NCBI GenBank assembly: GCA_002507085.1
Contig: DAYW01000018.1
Location: forward strand, 11,748 to 33,013
Source of the DNA: an archaeon UBA168
GTDB lineage: Archaea; Thermoproteota; Thermoprotei_A; Marsarchaeales; UBA168
Reading direction: 5' to 3'
Length of the DNA stretch: 21,266 nt
Of this stretch, positions 1 to 5,581 are shown one piece after another (within the stretch, counting starts at the first letter, position 1; each line of letters starts with the position of its first letter). Under the pieces are notes generated by a model that saw nothing but the letters and a program-made list of their open reading frames with translations, was not told the origin of the DNA and searched no databases. The position numbers were made by a program, and so were the translations under genes.

Positions 1-387
1 GAATATGATAACAAAAACATAGACCCGAAGAAGCTCGGGGAAAAGCTCGAAGAGTACTTTAAGGAAGAGGGATATAAGACACAGAGGGCAGAGCACCCCC
101 TGGGCATCGTAGTTCAGGCACAGAAAGGAGGAATATTGAGAACCATACTTGCCGCCGATAGAGCTCTCACGCTGACCATAACCGGGGACCCCAACAAGGT
201 AACCGTGAGGATGGGAGTTGGCAAGTGGCTCCAGGATTTAGGCGTCGCCGCCTTGGAAGGGCTTTTCTTAACCCCATTGCTCTTCTTCATAGAGATACCA
301 GAGTCGCTGTGGAGCTTCGAGATAGAGAGACAGGTCTGGAACTACATAGAATCGCTCATAAACATGGGCGACTTAAGGGCTAGCTGA
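1..387 (+). CDS. Unrecognised protein, C-terminal part (5' truncated by window edge)
   Basis: The reading frame is open from the first base, so the true start lies outside the window; a TTG at 136 sits in the middle of continuous coding sequence and is not a likely start. The visible 128 residues begin with a charged, helix-like stretch (EYDNKNIDPKKLGEKL), followed by GGILRTILAADRALTLTITGD, which reads like beta strands, then a hydrophobic segment (ALEGLFLTPLLFFIEIP) and an aromatic, acidic tail. There is no zinc ribbon or catalytic motif in the visible part. It converges on the oxidoreductase gene with only 2 bp between the stop codons. I recognise no family with confidence and infer no function. 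Confidence 0.75.
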   Translation, partial: EYDNKNIDPKKLGEKLEEYFKEEGYKTQRAEHPLGIVVQAQKGGILRTILAADRALTLTITGDPNKVTVRMGVGKWLQDLGVAALEGLFLTPLLFFIEIPESLWSFEIERQVWNYIESLINMGDLRAS

Positions 388-389
388 GG

Positions 390-1364
390 TTACGCTTTTC
401 CGTAAATCTTGAGCACTACCTCAAGGTCTCTTTTGGCGAGCTCTGGAGGGAAAGGAACGGGCTCGTCTTTTTCAACGCTCTTTATGAACCCAGAGAACAT
501 CCTCTCAAAAACGTCGTACATCTCTACCGGATAGCTCTTTCCATTAACTAGGAGGCCTCCGTAAACTGCCTTCCTCGATGGGTCGAAGAAGTTCATCTTT
601 ATCCATCCGAGCTTTGCCTTGTTCTCCGTATCTTCGCGAAGGCTGCCCTGCGTGCCGACAACTTCGAACTCGGGAAGCAGCGGCGGATCCCTGTAAGACC
701 AAGAATGGATAAGTGCCCCTATGGCGCCCGATCTGAACCTAACCGCTCCAACGGAAAAGTCCTCTCCCTCTATGGCTGACCCTCCTTTGGCCGTGAGGCC
801 ATATACGGTTTCGGGTTCCCCTCCCAGCTCAAGCAGCGTATCCACGTAGTGTATCCCGCCATCTATGAGAGCTCCTCCTCCCATTTCCTCCTCCGACCTC
901 CTCCAACCGTAAGCGTCGTAAAACTCCTGATGTCTAACTATAACCGCCACGGGCCTGCCTATCTTCTCTTGCTCAATTACCTCTTTTGCGGCCTTCACCG
1001 ATGGGTCGAACCACCACTCATCTGCCACCATGAGCTTCCTATGCGTTTCCTTGGCCGTCCTTATGATGGCCTCGGCGTCTTCCAAAGTCGTGGCTATGGG
1101 TTTTTCCAAGACCACGTGCTTTCCCCTTTTCATGGCCTCCTCCGCCACGGGCCTGTGCAGCCTGTGGGGAAGCACTATGTCAACGGCATCCGCATCCGAG
1201 CTGAGGGCTTCCTCGATCGAGCTGAAGACCCTTCTGATCTGGTACTGCTCCCTTATTTGTTCAACTACGGCTGGATCCCTCTCCATTATGCTTACGTCAA
1301 CGCCCTTAATGGCCCTGAGGTGAACTTTCCCAAATCCCCTGCATCCCATGACAACTATTTCCAT
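390..1364 (-). CDS. Gfo/Idh/MocA-family NAD(P)-dependent oxidoreductase
   Basis: A 324-residue protein with the two-domain layout of this family. It starts with a Rossmann beta-strand and glycine turn (MEIVVMGCRGFGKVH, residues 1-15), has the family EKP motif at 87-89 (VVLEKPIATT), and a C-terminal alpha/beta domain with GGGALIDGGIHYVD (162-175), where Asp168 and His172 occupy the usual catalytic positions. Family members oxidise or reduce sugars, inositols or related compounds with NAD(P); the substrate cannot be read from sequence. The ATG start is supported by a TATA-like TTTAAA about 24 bp upstream, inside the 36-bp gap after the permease gene, so it may be transcribed on its own. No sugar-pathway neighbour is visible. 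Confidence 0.9.
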   Translation of the reverse strand: MEIVVMGCRGFGKVHLRAIKGVDVSIMERDPAVVEQIREQYQIRRVFSSIEEALSSDADAVDIVLPHRLHRPVAEEAMKRGKHVVLEKPIATTLEDAEAIIRTAKETHRKLMVADEWWFDPSVKAAKEVIEQEKIGRPVAVIVRHQEFYDAYGWRRSEEEMGGGALIDGGIHYVDTLLELGGEPETVYGLTAKGGSAIEGEDFSVGAVRFRSGAIGALIHSWSYRDPPLLPEFEVVGTQGSLREDTENKAKLGWIKMNFFDPSRKAVYGGLLVNGKSYPVEMYDVFERMFSGFIKSVEKDEPVPFPPELAKRDLEVVLKIYGKA

Positions 1365-1385
1365 AATACCAATGGCCTACCTGAA

Positions 1386-1391
1386 TTTAAA
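1386..1391 (-). promoter_or_regulatory. TATA box of the Gfo/Idh/MocA gene
   Basis: On the minus strand AGCTTTAAATTC is centred about 24 bp before the ATG at 1364. That spacing fits an archaeal TATA box driving a leaderless or nearly leaderless transcript. It lies in the short gap after the permease stop codon, so the oxidoreductase can be expressed independently of the metal operon. Confidence 0.5.
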
Positions 1392-1400
1392 GCTGAAAGC

Positions 1401-2369
1401 CTAGCTTGAGCTTGCGGCGCTCGCCTTCATGAACCTGGGATTTCTCTTGGCCTTGGATATGGCATTCTCGTACCCCAAGATCCCTATCACAACAACGGTT
1501 ATTATCACCAAGAAGAAACCTAGGCCCAAGTTGTCTAAGTTATGCACGTGGATGCCAGTGTTGATCCCCCAGTTCAAAAGCCAAGGATCAAGGATTATTG
1601 CTATGCCTCCAACTATGAAGGCGATGCCGCCGTAAGTCAACACGTAGGTGGTTATGGTCTTACCAACGAAGGCTATGCCCTCCTTTGTAAGACCTTTTAT
1701 TGAGCTAAGCCACGTCGCGAAGCCCATTCCAAACAATATCTGCATCGTCATGGTCCCCAAGCCGAAAAGGAAGCCTGGCAGGAAGCCAAACCACGGGTTG
1801 GGCATCATGGGGGCAAGCACCGTGTATATTATCAACGCAAAAGCCCCAAAGCCAAAGCCGGCAATGAACCCGTGTATCAGCGCCAGGTTCACGGGAACGG
1901 GCTTCGTGTCCACTTCATCATTAACGACGGTCGCGGGGTTTATCTCATGAGCCAGCTCCCTTTTTTGGGCCTCGCTTCCCTCCTTGTGTATTCCAAGCTT
2001 AACCCCCAGCTTTTCCTCCAGGTAGTGCCAGTGGAAGTACTTTCCCTTTTTGGCTATGTATATACCTGCAAGGGCCATCGCCAGCCCAACGGCGATGTAA
2101 GTCACGCCGAAGGCTAGGGCGGTCATGAACACGCCGGCAAGCGCGAAGTACGCGAGCTCAGACAGTATTGCCCGCTGAATCGTGAATCCAGTTGAGAAAA
2201 CGAGCCCCGTTTTCGCGCCTCCCTTTGAGCTAAACGTCCCGACGGAGTAGGAAAAGGTTATGGGCCACGTGTGCTCATCTGGCGTTATCCCATGGACTAT
2301 GCCAAGAAGGTAAGCTGTTATCAGCGCCACTTCTAAAGTTGTAGGATGAGGATTCCAAAGGTCTATCAA
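1401..2369 (-). CDS. NicO/UreH-like metal permease
   Basis: A 322-residue integral membrane protein with about seven hydrophobic segments. The first helix contains GIVHGITPDEHTWPIT, an HX4DEH signature resembling the HX4DH motif with which NicO-type nickel/cobalt permeases select metal. A second related element, LIHGFIAGFGFG, opens the C-terminal half after a charged, His-containing loop. The start is a TTG preceded by GAGGTGA, a good Shine-Dalgarno site, 11 nt after the stop of the DtxR-like gene, so the two form an operon. The partner suggests metal-controlled expression. Nickel, cobalt, manganese or iron are all possible; the motif favours nickel/cobalt, the DtxR-type operator favours iron or manganese. 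The substrate is my inference. Confidence 0.65.
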   Translation of the reverse strand: MIDLWNPHPTTLEVALITAYLLGIVHGITPDEHTWPITFSYSVGTFSSKGGAKTGLVFSTGFTIQRAILSELAYFALAGVFMTALAFGVTYIAVGLAMALAGIYIAKKGKYFHWHYLEEKLGVKLGIHKEGSEAQKRELAHEINPATVVNDEVDTKPVPVNLALIHGFIAGFGFGAFALIIYTVLAPMMPNPWFGFLPGFLFGLGTMTMQILFGMGFATWLSSIKGLTKEGIAFVGKTITTYVLTYGGIAFIVGGIAIILDPWLLNWGINTGIHVHNLDNLGLGFFLVIITVVVIGILGYENAISKAKRNPRFMKASAASSS

Positions 2370-2380
2370 ATCGCATCACC

Positions 2381-2785
2381 TCAGCAGGCTATCTCCTTGC
2401 CGTGCGGGCACTCGTTCGGCCTTCCCAGATAATCGTAAAGCTTCCTAACCACAACCTCTGGAACGAACGTGTCAAACTTCCTTGCCTGAACGCACGCCTC
2501 ATCTGGGGTAAAGCCTGCCCTGTAAAGCAGCGTCTCAACGACCCTGTGCGCCATAACCAGGTTCTCTGCTTCCTTCTTGCCCTCCTCCGTGAGCGCGTAT
2601 CCCGAAGGACCCTTCTTAAGCAAGCCCTCACGTACTAACTTCTCAACCATGGCCAAGGCGGTAGGCGGTTTAACTGACATGGACTTCGCCACGTCTGCAA
2701 GTCTAACCGGCCACCCATCGCCGGATTTCTCGTAAATCAACCTGAGGCAATCAAGCTCTCTTGCCGTGGTCATTTTAGACCCCAC
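2381..2785 (-). CDS. DtxR/MntR-family metal-dependent transcriptional regulator
   Basis: A 134-residue protein with an N-terminal winged helix (residues about 6-65; recognition-helix region VKPPTALAMVEKLVREGLL) and the family's dimerisation/metal-binding domain, ending in CPHGKEIAC, which matches the conserved CPHG-x-PI tail. There is no SH3 domain, so the length is MntR-like. The ligands equivalent to DtxR His79 and Glu83 are present in AHRVVETLL and a Cys follows DEA, but by eye the E-H pair of the primary site is D-T. The start is GTG at 2785; an ATG four codons in (2773) is possible. A consensus-like DtxR box lies 9 bp upstream, so it probably controls itself and the downstream permease. 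Confidence 0.88.
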   Translation of the reverse strand: MGSKMTTARELDCLRLIYEKSGDGWPVRLADVAKSMSVKPPTALAMVEKLVREGLLKKGPSGYALTEEGKKEAENLVMAHRVVETLLYRAGFTPDEACVQARKFDTFVPEVVVRKLYDYLGRPNECPHGKEIAC

Positions 2786-2793
2786 TAATAATA

Positions 2794-2812
2794 TTAGATT
2801 AGACTAATCTAA
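2794..2812. promoter_or_regulatory. DtxR/IdeR-type operator
   Basis: TTAGATTAGACTAATCTAA is a 19-bp element with perfect 9-bp inverted arms around one central base. From memory the DtxR/IdeR consensus is TTAGGTTAGSCTAACCTAA; this site differs by one symmetrical base change per arm. It lies immediately upstream of a DtxR-family gene and overlaps that gene's likely TATA region (minus-strand CTTTTAGA at its distal edge), so bound regulator would block TBP. This implies metal-dependent autorepression of the regulator-permease operon. Confidence 0.75.
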
Positions 2813-2878
2813 AAGCTTTGCGCTTAAACCCTCCTCATGCCGCTAGCGGATCCAAACCATTCCTGACGCAGAGGCCCA

Positions 2879-3379
2879 ATGGAAAGGCATATAGCTCGGA
2901 GCAGTTTATACACGAAGATGTCAAGTAAGGCAGGCACCTTAAAGACGGGGTCTCCTAAAGGAATGGCGGCCCTAAACATTGCCATAGGCGCCTTCGACCT
3001 CATCCTCATACCCATAGCCCTGACGCTGGGCAAGACGTATAACTACTACGTGGCGACAGCGAACTCCATCGTGGCAATCCTGCTGATAGCCGTCGCTTAC
3101 GTGGACTACGCAAGCAAGAAGAAGGGAGGAAAGGGAACCGCACTTCCAGTGGTGGTGTTCATCTTTTCCTTGATATTGCTCTTCCTCTATCCTCAAACCT
3201 ACGACACGCCTTACATAGGAACGTATCACCTTTACGTGCTGCCGACCGTCTACAAGGGCAACCCCTTTTACCTGAGCCCGTATCAGGTACAAAACTACGT
3301 TTGGAGCCTAAGCTTCGCGTTTGGGATGATGCTTTTCGCCACATCGCTCTACGAGATATACCTGGTTAGGAAATCTTGA
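2879..3379 (+). CDS. Small four-TM membrane protein, unknown function
   Basis: 166 residues from the first ATG. An alternative start at 2918 (MSSKAGTL, 153 residues) fits better: CATATA at 2888-2893 is centred about 27 bp upstream, the spacing of a leaderless archaeal promoter, and the first 13 residues add nothing hydrophobic. Four hydrophobic helices can be seen: ALNIAIGAFDLILIPIALTLG, ANSIVAILLIAVAYV, LPVVVFIFSLILLFLY and WSLSFAFGMMLFATSLYEI, with a KKKGGKG loop after the second and a Tyr-rich loop between the third and fourth. I do not recognise the family. It is divergent from the DtxR operon, so the operator at 2794 could also affect it. It ends 8 bp from the 3' end of the convergent tRNA gene. 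Confidence 0.75.
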   Translation: MERHIARSSLYTKMSSKAGTLKTGSPKGMAALNIAIGAFDLILIPIALTLGKTYNYYVATANSIVAILLIAVAYVDYASKKKGGKGTALPVVVFIFSLILLFLYPQTYDTPYIGTYHLYVLPTVYKGNPFYLSPYQVQNYVWSLSFAFGMMLFATSLYEIYLVRKS

Positions 3380-3381
3380 GA

Positions 3382-3387
3382 TTTTTT
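3382..3387 (+). terminator. T-tract after the small membrane protein gene
   Basis: A run of six T starts three bases after the stop codon at 3379. Archaeal RNA polymerase terminates on such tracts. Its last base is the encoded terminal A of the convergent tRNA's CCA end. Confidence 0.4.
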
Positions 3388-3403
3388 GGTGGGCCCGCGG
3401 CGA

Positions 3404-3424
3404 CTTTCACCCGTTAATCCGGGT
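3404..3424 (-). other. tRNA-Ile intron 3, 21 nt, in the T loop
   Basis: Perfect bulge-helix-bulge. The outer helix is the T stem (CGGCG/CGCCG), the central 4 bp are TTCA/TGAA, the 3-nt bulges are AAA (5' site) and AGT (3' site), and the inner helix is CCCG/CGGG with loop GATTAA. Cutting each bulge after its second base leaves the consensus T loop TTCAAAT. Confidence 0.88.
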
Positions 3425-3446
3425 TTTGAACGCCGGACCTTTCGAT

Positions 3447-3462
3447 ATCTGACCCAGCAGGT
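3447..3462 (-). other. tRNA-Ile intron 2, 16 nt, canonical position 37/38
   Basis: The intron is ACCTGCTGGGTCAGAT. Its motif has central helix CTGA/TCAG, 3-nt bulges TAA and ATA, a short inner CC/GG helix, and the anticodon stem TTCGG/TCGAA as outer helix. The outer strand TTCGG becomes contiguous with CTGA only after intron 1 has been removed. Confidence 0.82.
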
Positions 3463-3467
3463 TATCA

Positions 3468-3484
3468 GTTTCGTCCCACTCAGG
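3468..3484 (-). other. tRNA-Ile intron 1, 17 nt, between positions 32 and 33
   Basis: The intron is CCTGAGTGGGACGAAAC. The central helix TTCG/CGAA with 3-nt bulges GCC and ACT gives cuts that restore C32-T33-GAT. No good inner or outer helix is seen, and a competing CCC/GGG hairpin exists, so this is a relaxed motif. The exact cut could shift by one base, because C repeats at both junctions. Confidence 0.72.
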
Positions 3485-3551
3485 GCCGAACGCTCTAACC
3501 ATGCTGAGCTACGGGCCCAGCCCCTTAAGGGCACGATAATAGTCTTTCGGG

Positions 3552-3559
3552 CCTATAAG
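3552..3559 (-). promoter_or_regulatory. Probable TATA box of tRNA-Ile
   Basis: Minus-strand AAACTTATAGG is centred about 38 bp before the first tRNA base. That predicts transcription starting about 12 nt upstream, a short 5' leader for RNase P to remove. A perfect palindrome, CCCTTAAGGG (3522-3531), lies in this leader. Otherwise the 140-bp gap between the tRNA and the TFIIB-like gene shows nothing I can name. Confidence 0.4.
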
Positions 3560-3658
3560 TTTAGTGCGAGCTCTCCGCTCGATTGGTTAGCGATAATCAA
3601 AAGTTATCCCGTCCCCTTAGCGAAGGCCATAACTCCATCTGAAAGGGAATTCAAAAGC

Positions 3659-4213
3659 TCAGGTCAAAGCACGCCGCTGCGCTTTGGAGCGCTTGCTTCT
3701 GCGCCCGAATCCCGCGAACTTGAGCAACCAAAGCCGGTCAGCCCTTTGAAGAGCGCTCACCTTGGGGCTCATGCCGTGTTCCAGCCCGGAGATGTAACAC
3801 GATACCAGTGCCCTTTTCTTCGGATCCAGATGCCCTACTTGCTTCAGCATCGAGCTTATCTCCTTTGCCCTGCGCTCGCATGTTGGCGGCAACCCGAACC
3901 TCTGATTTATTTGCGGTATCCAATCCATATCGCTCAGCTCCTTGAAGCTTCCGCCAGCTTTCTTCCACTTCCAAAGGGCCCGCAAAAGAAGGGCCTTATT
4001 CATGCCCATCACATCAATGACCTCTTCCGTTGAAAGGGGGATCCCGGACTCGCGTGAAGCGACTAACACCGAAACCGCCACGCGCTGCTCGCAGCTCCTA
4101 AGCTCTGCCATTTTTGGGTCCTGTAAAAACCGCAATGCCTCTTGCCTCACGTAGCTTGGAACGCTCAGCACCTCGCACGCATAGCCCAAAAGATCGACGC
4201 ATCCGGTGCCCAT
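3659..4213 (-). CDS. TFIIB-like factor: two cyclin folds, no zinc ribbon
   Basis: A 184-residue protein resembling only the core domain of archaeal TFB. The first cyclin-like repeat (about 5-90) carries the family pattern LLGYACEVLSVPSYVRQEALRFL followed by VAVSVLVASRESGIPLSTEEVIDVMGM; compare TFB's A-x-Y-x-A-S-x-x-x-G-x-P-R-T-x-x-E-V. A more diverged second repeat (IPQINQRFGLPPTCERRAKEI, then RALVSCYISGLEHGMS) is followed by a basic tail RRSKRSKAQRR. A normal TFB has about 300 residues, including an N-terminal zinc ribbon and B-finger, both absent here. A minus-strand AATTTATG centred about 23 bp before the ATG supports this start. In TFB the core contacts TBP and BRE DNA while the ribbon recruits polymerase. 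It could therefore be an accessory or competing TFB; this role is inference. Confidence 0.6.
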   Translation of the reverse strand: MGTGCVDLLGYACEVLSVPSYVRQEALRFLQDPKMAELRSCEQRVAVSVLVASRESGIPLSTEEVIDVMGMNKALLLRALWKWKKAGGSFKELSDMDWIPQINQRFGLPPTCERRAKEISSMLKQVGHLDPKKRALVSCYISGLEHGMSPKVSALQRADRLWLLKFAGFGRRSKRSKAQRRALT

Positions 4214-4231
4214 GGGTTATGCAGCTCTGCC

Positions 4232-4239
4232 CATAAATT
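4232..4239 (-). promoter_or_regulatory. TATA box of the TFIIB-like gene
   Basis: Minus-strand AATTTATG is centred about 23 bp before the ATG at 4213, consistent with a leaderless transcript. It argues against a missing upstream zinc-ribbon exon or an unnoticed longer start. Confidence 0.45.
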
Positions 4240-4288
4240 GGCAAACAGACCTCAGGAAGAAACTGCACGCCACGACCACGCAAGTCTT

Positions 4289-4356
4289 GGCCCCTTTACC
4301 TATCCGCTAAATGAGGGGCCTTATCGATATCTGGCCATCGGCCACTCACATATGAG
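4289..4356. other. Three adjacent stem-loops in the gap between divergent genes
   Basis: Within the 218-bp gap, three inverted repeats follow one another: GGCCCCT/AGGGGCC (4289-4295 with 4314-4320, 18-nt loop), TGGCC-ATC-GGCCA (4332-4344) and CTCA-CATA-TGAG (4345-4356). No ORF of note crosses them on either strand, and no C/D or H/ACA boxes were found. They could be a small RNA, a 5' leader structure or operators. The region ends about 45 bp before the dUTPase promoter. Confidence 0.35.
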
Positions 4357-4403
4357 GTGTTTCTTGACAGGCTGCCCTCTAATCAAGCAAACTTAGGCGC
4401 AAA

Positions 4404-4422
4404 AGTTAAAACATGATCATGT
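4404..4422 (+). promoter_or_regulatory. Promoter of the dUTPase-PRTase-cobD operon with overlapping palindrome
   Basis: AGTTAAAA (4404-4411), preceded by a purine-rich BRE-like GCAAA, is centred about 24 bp before the ATG at 4432. Immediately downstream ACATGATCATGT (4411-4422) is a perfect 12-bp palindrome ending 9 bp before the start codon, where a bound repressor would overlap the start region. The operon's own HTH-PRTase protein is an obvious candidate ligand; this is inference. Confidence 0.5.
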
Positions 4423-4431
4423 AACATCTTT

Positions 4432-4872
4432 ATGCTGTCCTCCGAAGAAATAAAAGAGGCGCTTGGTTCTGACATAATCATAGAGCCTTACGCGGACGAG
4501 GCCTTAGGCCCTTCGGGTTACGACATGGCGCTCGCGTTTGACCTAGTAATTCCTCCGCTGTCTTGGACGCTGGCCTCAACCCGCGAGAGGATTGAGCTGA
4601 GTGATTCCGTGTCGGCGTCGATTTACGTGCGCTCTTCGCTAGCCAGAGAGGGATTGATTGGAAGTTTTGCGTTAATCGACCCCGGTTTTAAGGGCAATCT
4701 CACAATTTCCCTCTTCAACGCGAGCGATAAGGAGGTAAAGCTGAGGGCTGGCGAGAGAGCAGTACAGGTGGCTTTCTTCAAGTTGGGCAAGCCGACGCTA
4801 AGGCCTTATGCGGGAAGGTACCAAAACAGCACGGGCGTGGTCAAAAGCAAAAGAGAGGCGAGTGAAAATTGA
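4432..4872 (+). CDS. dUTPase of the dCTP deaminase superfamily
   Basis: A 146-residue protein of the Dcd/dUTPase beta-barrel family, which makes or salvages dUMP for dTTP synthesis and keeps dUTP low. Visible motifs: PSGYDMAL (27-34), YVRSSLAREGL (65-75; Arg/Ser of the trimer active site), FALIDPGFKGNL (79-90; Asp83), RAVQVAFFKL (109-118) and a C-terminal GRYQNSTGVVKSK (128-140) matching the mobile GRYQ-x-x-x-GVT-x-SK lid. The Glu needed for dCTP deamination in E. coli Dcd (Glu138, ten residues after the motif Asp) is Ser93 here, while the dUTPase Asp is kept, so dUTP hydrolysis alone is more likely than deamination. It is first in a tight operon and probably leaderless. Confidence 0.85.
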   Translation: MLSSEEIKEALGSDIIIEPYADEALGPSGYDMALAFDLVIPPLSWTLASTRERIELSDSVSASIYVRSSLAREGLIGSFALIDPGFKGNLTISLFNASDKEVKLRAGERAVQVAFFKLGKPTLRPYAGRYQNSTGVVKSKREASEN

Positions 4873-5579
4873 AAGACCTTTACTCGAGCCTTAGAAAGCG
4901 CATGAACGCTGTGGACGCGCTTAGGATAATAAAGAAAAGAGAAACGTATGAGAAGCTGTCTGCTGATCTGAAGCTTTCTCCTGCCATAATAAGCCGTTAC
5001 ATAAACGGCAGGGTCCTCCCATCCAACAAAAGGGCAGAAGACCTGCTTTCAACGATATTTGCGACGCATCCATCGTCTAAAATCATAGAGGATTTCGTGA
5101 AAATAGATGAAAGCGGAGTTATAGACGACAGCGACGTGATCTCAAATCCAGCTCTGCTTCATCTCTTGGCCATAGAGTGCTCTACAGTTATCAACGAAAA
5201 AATAGACGTCATACTGACCGTGGCAGCAGATGGCATCGCCTTTTCGGAGGAACTGGCCAACGTCTACGAGGCAACCCTTGCGGTGGTAAAGAAGGAAAGG
5301 GAGCTTGGAATAGACGACTTCTACGAAGAGACGGAGATCTCGTTTGCAAGCGGTATAAGAGAGGCGTTTTACCTTCCCAAAAAGCTGCTGAAAAAGGGGC
5401 AAAAGGTGCTCATAGCTGACGACCTAGCAAGGACAGGACGCACCATAGGCGTCCTGCTCAGGATGGTTGAATCTGCGGGAGCAATACCTGCCGGAATAGC
5501 GGTGATAATATCTACCAAGAACGCAACGGTTGGAGTTCCTCAGGAAATCAAGAAGTACATCGGCCTGGTAGTGGCCTAA
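4869..5579 (+). CDS. HTH-phosphoribosyltransferase regulator (GfcR/PyrE-like)
   Basis: 236 residues from a TTG overlapping the previous stop by 4 nt (TTGA); an ATG at 4902 is possible but would cut into the N-terminal helix. Residues 12-62 form a helix-turn-helix (TYEKLSADLKLSPAIISRYINGRVLPS). Residues about 75-236 are a type I PRTase domain with the PRPP loop VLIADDLARTGRT (180-192) and a substrate-side TVAADGIAFSEELA (118-131). The archaeal orotate-PRTase-like family includes GfcR, a transcription factor of haloarchaeal sugar catabolism; most members are thought to sense a phosphoribosyl or nucleotide ligand rather than act as OPRTases. Lying between dUTPase and cobD, it may tie nucleotide state to these genes and bind the palindrome at 4411-4422. 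Confidence 0.8.
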   Translation: MKDLYSSLRKRMNAVDALRIIKKRETYEKLSADLKLSPAIISRYINGRVLPSNKRAEDLLSTIFATHPSSKIIEDFVKIDESGVIDDSDVISNPALLHLLAIECSTVINEKIDVILTVAADGIAFSEELANVYEATLAVVKKERELGIDDFYEETEISFASGIREAFYLPKKLLKKGQKVLIADDLARTGRTIGVLLRMVESAGAIPAGIAVIISTKNATVGVPQEIKKYIGLVVA

Positions 5580-5581
5580 GG

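Larger units (their letters stand above)
3387..3518 (-). tRNA. tRNA-Ile(GAT) with three introns and an encoded CCA
   Basis: Read on the minus strand, the 5' and 3' ends GGGCCCG and CGGGCCC pair as a 7-bp acceptor stem, followed by discriminator A and CCA. The D arm is GCTC-AGCATGGTTA-GAGC. The gene is 129 nt without CCA; removing introns of 17, 16 and 21 nt leaves a standard 75-nt tRNA: anticodon stem TTCGG/TCGAA (closing G-U), loop CTGATAA, variable loop AGGTC, T stem CGGCG/CGCCG, T loop TTCAAAT. The anticodon GAT is at 3464-3466. A single-intron reading fails because it never yields a T at position 33. A likely promoter, minus-strand CTTATAGG, lies at 3552-3559. Introns would be cut by the BHB endonuclease and the exons joined by RtcB. 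Confidence 0.93.

Noticed and set aside
849..1409. 186-codon plus-strand frame
   Set aside because: Antisense shadow of the Gfo/Idh/MocA gene, whose motifs are intact.
3387..3518. tRNA-Ile with a single 33-nt anticodon-loop intron
   Set aside because: No single 33-nt removal gives a loop with T at position 33 and a GAT anticodon; two separate introns are required.
3386..4033. 215-codon plus-strand frame across the tRNA and the TFIIB-like gene
   Set aside because: It runs through the intron-containing tRNA and antisense to a gene with its own promoter; the peptide has no recognisable pattern.
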